A DNA stretch of 46,091 nt, from assembly GCA_946537835.1 (NCBI GenBank), contig CAMNGB010000002.1:1-46091 (forward strand), written 5' to 3'. The translations under genes were made by a program, and so were the position numbers. Shown here piece after piece: positions 41,627-46,091 of this stretch (within the stretch, counting starts at the first letter, position 1; the number at the start of each line of letters is the position of its first letter). A model generated the notes under the pieces. It was not told the DNA's origin and did not search any database. It saw only the letters and a program-made list of their open reading frames with translations. This stretch comes from an uncultured Erysipelotrichaceae bacterium. Lineage in GTDB: Bacteria > Bacillota_I > Bacilli_A > Erysipelotrichales > Erysipelotrichaceae.

Positions 41627-42256
41627 ATGTCAAAGGTTGATGTATACAATCAGAAAGCCGAGGTCGTTAAGTCCGTTGAGCTGTCTGACGCTGTATTCGG
41701 CATTGAACCGAATCAGCAGGCAATGTATGATGCAGTCCTCGTCTACCTCGCCGGTTTAAGACAGGGAACGCATTCCACAAAGACAAGAGCGTTTGTATCC
41801 GGAACAGGCAAGAAGCCGTTCCGCCAGAAGGGTACAGGCCGCGCCCGTCAGGGTTCCACAAGAGCTACACAGTGGAGACACGGTGCGATCGCATTCGGTC
41901 CGCATCCGCGCAAGTACAACCTCAAGATGAACCGCAAGGTCCGTCAGCTGGCTCTCCGCTCCGCTCTGAGCGAAAAGTGCAGAAACAGCGATCTGACTCT
42001 GATCGACAATCTGTCATTCGATGAGATCAAGACGAAGAAGGCTGTCGCACTTCTGGAAGCATTCAACTTCGACAGAAAGACACTGTTCGTAGCTGATGCA
42101 TCCGAAGACTTCGACAACGCATACGTTTCCATGAGAAACATTCCGAATGCAATGCTGGTTACAGTAGCAGGCCTCAATGTTTACGACATTGTCAACGCTG
42201 ACAAGATCGTCTTCACGGAAGCTGCCGCTGCCAAAGCAGGGGAGGTATTCGCATAA
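41627..42256 (+). CDS. rplD: 50S ribosomal protein L4
   Basis: L4 lines the exit tunnel and in some bacteria represses its own operon. The 209-residue protein has the tunnel loop TGKKPFRQKGTGRARQG and the block TQWRHGAIAFGPHPR. Its stop and the rplW start share one base (TAATG), giving coupled translation. AGAGGAGG precedes the ATG. Confidence 0.99.
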   Translation: MSKVDVYNQKAEVVKSVELSDAVFGIEPNQQAMYDAVLVYLAGLRQGTHSTKTRAFVSGTGKKPFRQKGTGRARQGSTRATQWRHGAIAFGPHPRKYNLKMNRKVRQLALRSALSEKCRNSDLTLIDNLSFDEIKTKKAVALLEAFNFDRKTLFVADASEDFDNAYVSMRNIPNAMLVTVAGLNVYDIVNADKIVFTEAAAAKAGEVFA

Positions 42257-42543
42257 TGAGTGCACGTGATATTATTATCCGCCCGGTCGTTACCGAAAAG
42301 TCGATGAAGATGTCCCAGGACAACAAGGTCACCTTCATTGTTGACAAAGGCGCAAACAAGGTTTCCGTTGCCCAGGCAATCAAGGAAATCTACGGCATCA
42401 CTGCTGAAAAGGTAAATATCGTAAACGTTCATCCGAAGACAAGAAGAGTCGGACGTTACGAAGGAAAGACAAACGCCTTCAAGAAGGCTATCGTCAAGCT
42501 GCCGGAAGGCGCTTCGATCGATATCTTCGGTACAGAAGAGTAA
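42256..42543 (+). CDS. rplW: 50S ribosomal protein L23
   Basis: L23 sits at the tunnel exit and docks trigger factor and SRP. The 95-residue protein has IIRPVVTEKSMK at the start, KVTFIVDKGANK, and the flexible loop KTRRVGRYEGKTNAFKKA. It overlaps rplD by one base. A 63-nt gap with a partly paired GGAG/CTCC element follows before rplB. Confidence 0.99.
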   Translation: MSARDIIIRPVVTEKSMKMSQDNKVTFIVDKGANKVSVAQAIKEIYGITAEKVNIVNVHPKTRRVGRYEGKTNAFKKAIVKLPEGASIDIFGTEE

Positions 42544-42606
42544 TTGAATTAACTATCGGAGGAACATCGCTATCTCCGGATAAAATGCGAAAGGAAAGAA
42601 GAGAAA

Positions 42607-43440
42607 ATGGCAATCATCAAATATAAGCCGACCAGCAACGGCCGCAGAAACATGACCACTCTCGCCAACGATGTCATCACGACATCGAAGCCGGAAAAGA
42701 GTCTGCTTGCGCCGCTGAACAAGAAGGCCGGCAGAAACAACACCGGCAAGATCATGACCCGTCATCAGGGCGGCGGTGTAAAGCAGAAGTACAGAGTCAT
42801 CGATTTCAAGAGAAACAAGGACAACGTTCCGGGCAAGGTTGCAACGATCGAATACGATCCGAACCGCAATGCCAACATCGCGCTGATCAACTACGCTGAC
42901 GGTGAAAAGAGATACATCCTTCATCCGGAAGGACTGAAGGTCGGCGATACAGTCATCTCCGGCGAAGCAGTCGACATCAAGGTCGGCAACGCCATGGAAA
43001 TGAAAAACATGCCGGATGGTACATTCGTGCACAACGTTGAGCTGAAGGCGGGCAAGGGCGGCCAGATGGCAAGATCTGCAGGCTGCTCCGCTCAGATCCT
43101 CGGTTCCGAAGGCGGATTCGTAACACTGCGTCTGTCTTCCGGTGAAGTACGCCGCGTTCACAGCAACTGCCGTGCTACGGTAGGTGTTGTCGGCAACGGC
43201 CAGTACAACCTGATCAACTGGGGTAAGGCAGGACGCAACAGACACAGAGGCATCCGCCCGACAGTCAGAGGTTCCGCGATGAACCCGGTCGACCATCCGC
43301 ATGGCGGTGGTGAAGGCCGCGCTCCGATCGGACGCAAGGCTCCGATGACACCGTGGGGCAAGAAAGCCATGGGTGTCAAGACGCGCAATACCAAGGCTCA
43401 GTCCAATAAGTATATTGTGAGAAGAAGAAACGGGAAATAA
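42607..43440 (+). CDS. rplB: 50S ribosomal protein L2
   Basis: L2 supports subunit joining and peptidyl-transferase activity. The 277-residue protein has the conserved [14 protein letters not shown] start, [15 protein letters not shown], and the C-terminal [17 protein letters not shown] carrying the key His. AAAGGAAAGAAG lies before the ATG. Confidence 0.99.
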   Translation: MAIIKYKPTSNGRRNMTTLANDVITTSKPEKSLLAPLNKKAGRNNTGKIMTRHQGGGVKQKYRVIDFKRNKDNVPGKVATIEYDPNRNANIALINYADGEKRYILHPEGLKVGDTVISGEAVDIKVGNAMEMKNMPDGTFVHNVELKAGKGGQMARSAGCSAQILGSEGGFVTLRLSSGEVRRVHSNCRATVGVVGNGQYNLINWGKAGRNRHRGIRPTVRGSAMNPVDHPHGGGEGRAPIGRKAPMTPWGKKAMGVKTRNTKAQSNKYIVRRRNGK

Positions 43441-43460
43441 TTGAAAGGAGAGAATGAATA

Positions 43461-43730
43461 ATGTCAAGAAGTATTAAAAAGGGCCCGTTCTGTGATGCTT
43501 ACCTTCTGAAGAAGGTTGACGCTCTGAACGCTGCCAACAAAAAAGAAGTTATTAAGACATGGTCACGCCGTTCAACGATTTTCCCGAGCTTCGTTGAGCA
43601 TACATTCGCTGTTCATAACGGCAAGGAACACGTTCCGGTTTATGTAACAGAGGATATGGTCGGACATAAGCTCGGTGAGTTTGTTCCGACAAGAAAGTTC
43701 GGCGGTCACGGTGCCGACAAGAAGGGATAA
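43461..43730 (+). CDS. rpsS: 30S ribosomal protein S19
   Basis: S19 binds 16S rRNA in the head together with S13. The 89-residue protein has [17 protein letters not shown], then [17 protein letters not shown], and ends [25 protein letters not shown] precedes the ATG, 20 nt after rplB. Confidence 0.99.
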   Translation: MSRSIKKGPFCDAYLLKKVDALNAANKKEVIKTWSRRSTIFPSFVEHTFAVHNGKEHVPVYVTEDMVGHKLGEFVPTRKFGGHGADKKG

Positions 43731-43744
43731 GGAGGTAAGTCACG

Positions 43745-44080
43745 ATGGACGTAAAAGCAACAGCTAAGACAGTTCGCAACACACCTCGCAAAGTCCGCCT
43801 TGTTCTGGACCTGATCAGAGGCAAGAGTGTTGAAGAAGCACTGGCAATTCTCGCCTTCACACCGAATCAGGCTGCCACGGCAGTCGCCAAGGTTGTAAAG
43901 AGCGCCGCTGCCAATGCGACAAACAACCATCAGCTGAATGAATCTGCTCTGTATGTAAAGGCATGCTACGCTGACGAAGGCATCACAATGAAGCGTTATA
44001 TGCCGCGCGCCAAGGGCAGTGCCGGACAGATTTTAAAGAGAACGAGCCACATCACAGTCGTGGTCTCTGATGAGAGATAA
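43745..44080 (+). CDS. rplV: 50S ribosomal protein L22
   Basis: L22 lines the exit tunnel and affects macrolide sensitivity. The 111-residue protein contains [18 protein letters not shown] and the tunnel hairpin [18 protein letters not shown]. It begins 14 nt after rpsS behind AAGGAGG. Confidence 0.99.
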   Translation: MDVKATAKTVRNTPRKVRLVLDLIRGKSVEEALAILAFTPNQAATAVAKVVKSAAANATNNHQLNESALYVKACYADEGITMKRYMPRAKGSAGQILKRTSHITVVVSDER

Positions 44081-44097
44081 GGGAGGAAGATCGTAGA

Positions 44098-44904
44098 ATG
44101 GGACAGAAAGTTAGCCCGATCGGCATGCGTGTCGGCGTTATCCGTGACTGGGAATCCAGATGGTACGCAGACAAAGCAGAATTTGGTGATCTTCTGAACG
44201 AAGACATCAAGGTTCGTGAGTTCCTGGAAAAGGAACTGAAAGACGCTTACATCTCCAGAATCGAGATTGAGCGTACAGGAAAGAAAGACTGCAAGGTCAT
44301 TATCCGCTGCGCCCGTCCGGGTGCTGTTGTCGGCAAGGACGGCGACAAGGATAAGATGGAAGTTCTGAAGACAAAGCTCTCCAAGCTGACAGGCGGCAAG
44401 AACATCAAGATCGATGTCATCGCCGTTGCCAATCCGGATCTGGATGCACGCCTGGTTGCACGCAAGATCTGCGAACAGCTGGAAGCACGTCAGTCCTTCC
44501 GTATTGCCCAGAAGAAGACAATTCAGAGCACGATGCGTGCCGGTGCCAAGGGTATCAAGACTCTGGCAAAGGGACGTCTCGGCGGTGCTGAAATTGCCCG
44601 TTCCGAGGGTTATTCAAGAGGTGTCGTACCTCTGCACACACTGAGAAGTGATATTGACTATGCCTGCGAAGAGGCACAGACAACATACGGCAAGCTGGGC
44701 GTCAAGGTCTGGATCTGCCGCGGTGAAGTCCTGCCCGGACAGATGGTCAAGGAACCGGAAGCTCCGGCCCGTGCACCGAGAGGCGACCGCAGAAACGGCA
44801 GAAGGAATCCGAGAGACGGTCAGAGAAGACCTGCCCGCCGTCCGGCAAACGCTGAGGCTAAGCCGGCTGCTCAGACAGCTCCTGCCGAAGGAGGTAACGA
44901 GTAA
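44098..44904 (+). CDS. rpsC: 30S ribosomal protein S3 with a basic C-terminal tail
   Basis: S3 forms part of the mRNA entry channel. The 268-residue protein has [17 protein letters not shown] at the start, the KH domain with [16 protein letters not shown], and the S3-C domain with [18 protein letters not shown]. Common S3 is about 220 residues. The extra ~45 here form a disordered tail rich in Arg, Asn, Pro and Ala, as seen in several anaerobic Bacillota. GGGAGG lies upstream. Confidence 0.99.
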   Translation: MGQKVSPIGMRVGVIRDWESRWYADKAEFGDLLNEDIKVREFLEKELKDAYISRIEIERTGKKDCKVIIRCARPGAVVGKDGDKDKMEVLKTKLSKLTGGKNIKIDVIAVANPDLDARLVARKICEQLEARQSFRIAQKKTIQSTMRAGAKGIKTLAKGRLGGAEIARSEGYSRGVVPLHTLRSDIDYACEEAQTTYGKLGVKVWICRGEVLPGQMVKEPEAPARAPRGDRRNGRRNPRDGQRRPARRPANAEAKPAAQTAPAEGGNE

Positions 44905-44906
44905 TT

Positions 44907-45329
44907 ATGTTAATGCCTAACAGAACGAAATACAGAAGACCGCATCGTCTGAGCTATGAAGGACGCGCCAAGGCCGGACGTTCCGTTACATTCGGTGAAT
45001 ACGGACTTGTTGCCGACGAAGGCGGATACATCAGCAGCGCTCAGCTCGAGGCTGCCCGTGTTGCCATGACACGTTATATGAACCGTGGCGGTAAAGTATG
45101 GATCAAGGTATTCCCGCAGCTTGCAAGAACCAAGAAGCCGCTGGAAGTACGTATGGGTTCCGGTAAAGGTGCTCCGGATCACTGGGTAGCAGTTGCTCAG
45201 AAGGGCCGTGTACTCTTCGAGGTTGCCGGTGTTCCTGAAGAAGTCGCAAGAGAAGCGTTCAGACTTGCTGCAAACAAGCTCTGCGTCAAGACCCGCTTCG
45301 TTAAGAAGGGCGAGGAGGAGAAGAAGTAA
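44907..45329 (+). CDS. rplP: 50S ribosomal protein L16
   Basis: L16 helps place tRNA in the A and P sites. The 140-residue protein starts [14 protein letters not shown] and contains [14 protein letters not shown] and [17 protein letters not shown] 44907 is preferred over ATG 44913 because of its distance from GAAGGAGG and the family N-terminus. It begins 2 nt after rpsC. Confidence 0.99.
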   Translation: MLMPNRTKYRRPHRLSYEGRAKAGRSVTFGEYGLVADEGGYISSAQLEAARVAMTRYMNRGGKVWIKVFPQLARTKKPLEVRMGSGKGAPDHWVAVAQKGRVLFEVAGVPEEVAREAFRLAANKLCVKTRFVKKGEEEKK

Positions 45330-45331
45330 TC

Positions 45332-45532
45332 ATGAATGTGAAAGAAGTCAGAGATCTGAGCAACGAAGAGCTCGAGAAGGAAATCACATCCCTGAAGGAA
45401 GAACTGTACACTCTGCGTTTTGCGCAGGCTACAGGAAGCCTCGAGAATCCTGCTCGCATCAGAGATATCAAGAAAACGATCGCCCGCATCAAGACCGTTA
45501 TTACCGAACGTGCCAATGCGCAGGCTGAATAA
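45332..45532 (+). CDS. rpmC: 50S ribosomal protein L29
   Basis: L29 sits beside L23 near the tunnel exit. The 66-residue helical-hairpin protein has [18 protein letters not shown] and [16 protein letters not shown]. It starts 2 nt after rplP, with the site GAGGAGG inside the rplP end. Confidence 0.99.
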   Translation: MNVKEVRDLSNEELEKEITSLKEELYTLRFAQATGSLENPARIRDIKKTIARIKTVITERANAQAE

Positions 45533-45547
45533 AGGAGGGCATAGAAC

Positions 45548-45808
45548 ATGGAAAGAAACAGACGTAAGGTCCTTCGCGGAACAGTAGTTTCCGACAAGAT
45601 GGACAAGACGATCGTCGTAGAGATCACCACAAAGAAGAGCCATCCTTTATATGGAAGACAGGTTAAGTACACAACCCGTTTCAAGGCTCATGATGAGAAC
45701 AATGAAGCCAAGGTCGGTGACATTGTTGAAGTAATGGAAACAAGACCGTTAAGCAAGGATAAGCATTTCCGTCTGGTCAAGATTGTCCAGAAGGCAGTCA
45801 TTCTTTAA
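45548..45808 (+). CDS. rpsQ: 30S ribosomal protein S17
   Basis: S17 is a primary 16S rRNA binder. The 86-residue OB-fold protein has [18 protein letters not shown] and the conserved [24 protein letters not shown] lies upstream, and the gene begins 15 nt after rpmC. Confidence 0.99.
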   Translation: MERNRRKVLRGTVVSDKMDKTIVVEITTKKSHPLYGRQVKYTTRFKAHDENNEAKVGDIVEVMETRPLSKDKHFRLVKIVQKAVIL

Positions 45809-45826
45809 GCACAGGAGGAGAAAGCA

Positions 45827-46091
45827 ATGATTCAGAATGAAAGCAGATTGAACGTCGCTGACAACACCGGTGCCAAGGAAGTTCTGGTTATCAGATGTTT
45901 AGGCGGTTCTAAGCGCAAGAGCGCTACGATCGGTGACATTGTTGTCTGCGCCGTCAAGAAGGCATCCCCGAACGGATCCGTCAAGGAAGGCCAGGTAGTC
46001 AAGTGTGTCATCGCCCGTACAGTCTATGGTGTACGCCGTAACAACGGTTCATACATCAAGTTCGATGAGAACGCAGCAGTTATCATCAAAG
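45827..46091 (+). CDS. rplN: 50S ribosomal protein L14 (cut by the window end)
   Basis: ATG 45827 follows AGGAGGAG and opens a frame running to the window edge. The visible 88 residues match L14: [43 protein letters not shown]-like [16 protein letters not shown], and [12 protein letters not shown]. About 34 residues are missing beyond the window. It continues the S10 operon. Confidence 0.98.
   Translation, partial: MIQNESRLNVADNTGAKEVLVIRCLGGSKRKSATIGDIVVCAVKKASPNGSVKEGQVVKCVIARTVYGVRRNNGSYIKFDENAAVIIK

Overview
The window looks like core chromosome from an anaerobic, low- to mid-GC Bacillota (Firmicutes), probably Erysipelotrichia-like; I cannot name a genus. The reasons are strong AGGAGG-type ribosome binding sites, compact operons ending in intrinsic terminators, a Gram-positive S10/str ribosomal cluster, oxygen-sensitive class III ribonucleotide reductase (NrdD/NrdG), a flavinylated fumarate-reductase-type lipoprotein, a split PurH (separate IMP cyclohydrolase and AICAR formyltransferase) and one large PurL. 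No rRNA, tRNA, CRISPR, phage or insertion sequence was seen.

Layout. 1-1.5 kb: a GNAT gene lacking a normal 5' end, then asnA on the minus strand. 1.6-4.5 kb: a redox operon (thioredoxin-reductase-like flavoprotein, flavodoxin, OhrR-like MarR regulator, cation efflux protein) with a perfect palindrome in its promoter. 4.6-14 kb: flavinylated reductase lipoprotein, secreted C39-like peptidase, CapA-like phosphoesterase, MATE exporter and a heterodimeric ABC exporter. 14-15.7 kb: a PD-(D/E)XK-type protein and a MocR regulator lacking its C-terminus. 15.7-25 kb: the purine operon purE-purM-purN-purO-AICARFT-purD-purL, behind a leader with a 39-codon ORF and two terminator-like hairpins. 25-26.6 kb: a PH-like small protein, an unusual MarR regulator and an ABM monooxygenase. 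26.6-33.8 kb, minus strand: a DUF4428 zinc-ribbon protein, a thioredoxin reductase next to an NrdD with its own C-terminal redoxin domain, NrdG, a DUF4037 protein and a TPR protein. 34-38.4 kb: rpsL-rpsG-fusA-tuf. 38.4-40.3 kb: an accessory cassette of a HAD phosphatase, a secreted protein with two tandem barnase domains, and a barstar inhibitor. 40.4 kb to the end: the S10 operon from rpsJ to a truncated rplN.

Most notable points. (1) The tandem barnase/barstar cassette sits between tuf and the S10 operon; its first barnase copy has lost the catalytic histidine. (2) Five genes have the start codon 6-8 nt after a -10 box and no Shine-Dalgarno, so they look leaderless. (3) Three near-identical TTTGGTACCAAA-type palindromes lie in the promoters of a MarR gene and its upstream neighbour. 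(4) The pur leader is arranged so that a ribosome at the small ORF's stop codon would block the terminator in front of purE. (5) NrdD, a fused redoxin and a thioredoxin reductase together form a self-contained reduction module. Functions rest on sequence recognition alone; no database search was run.
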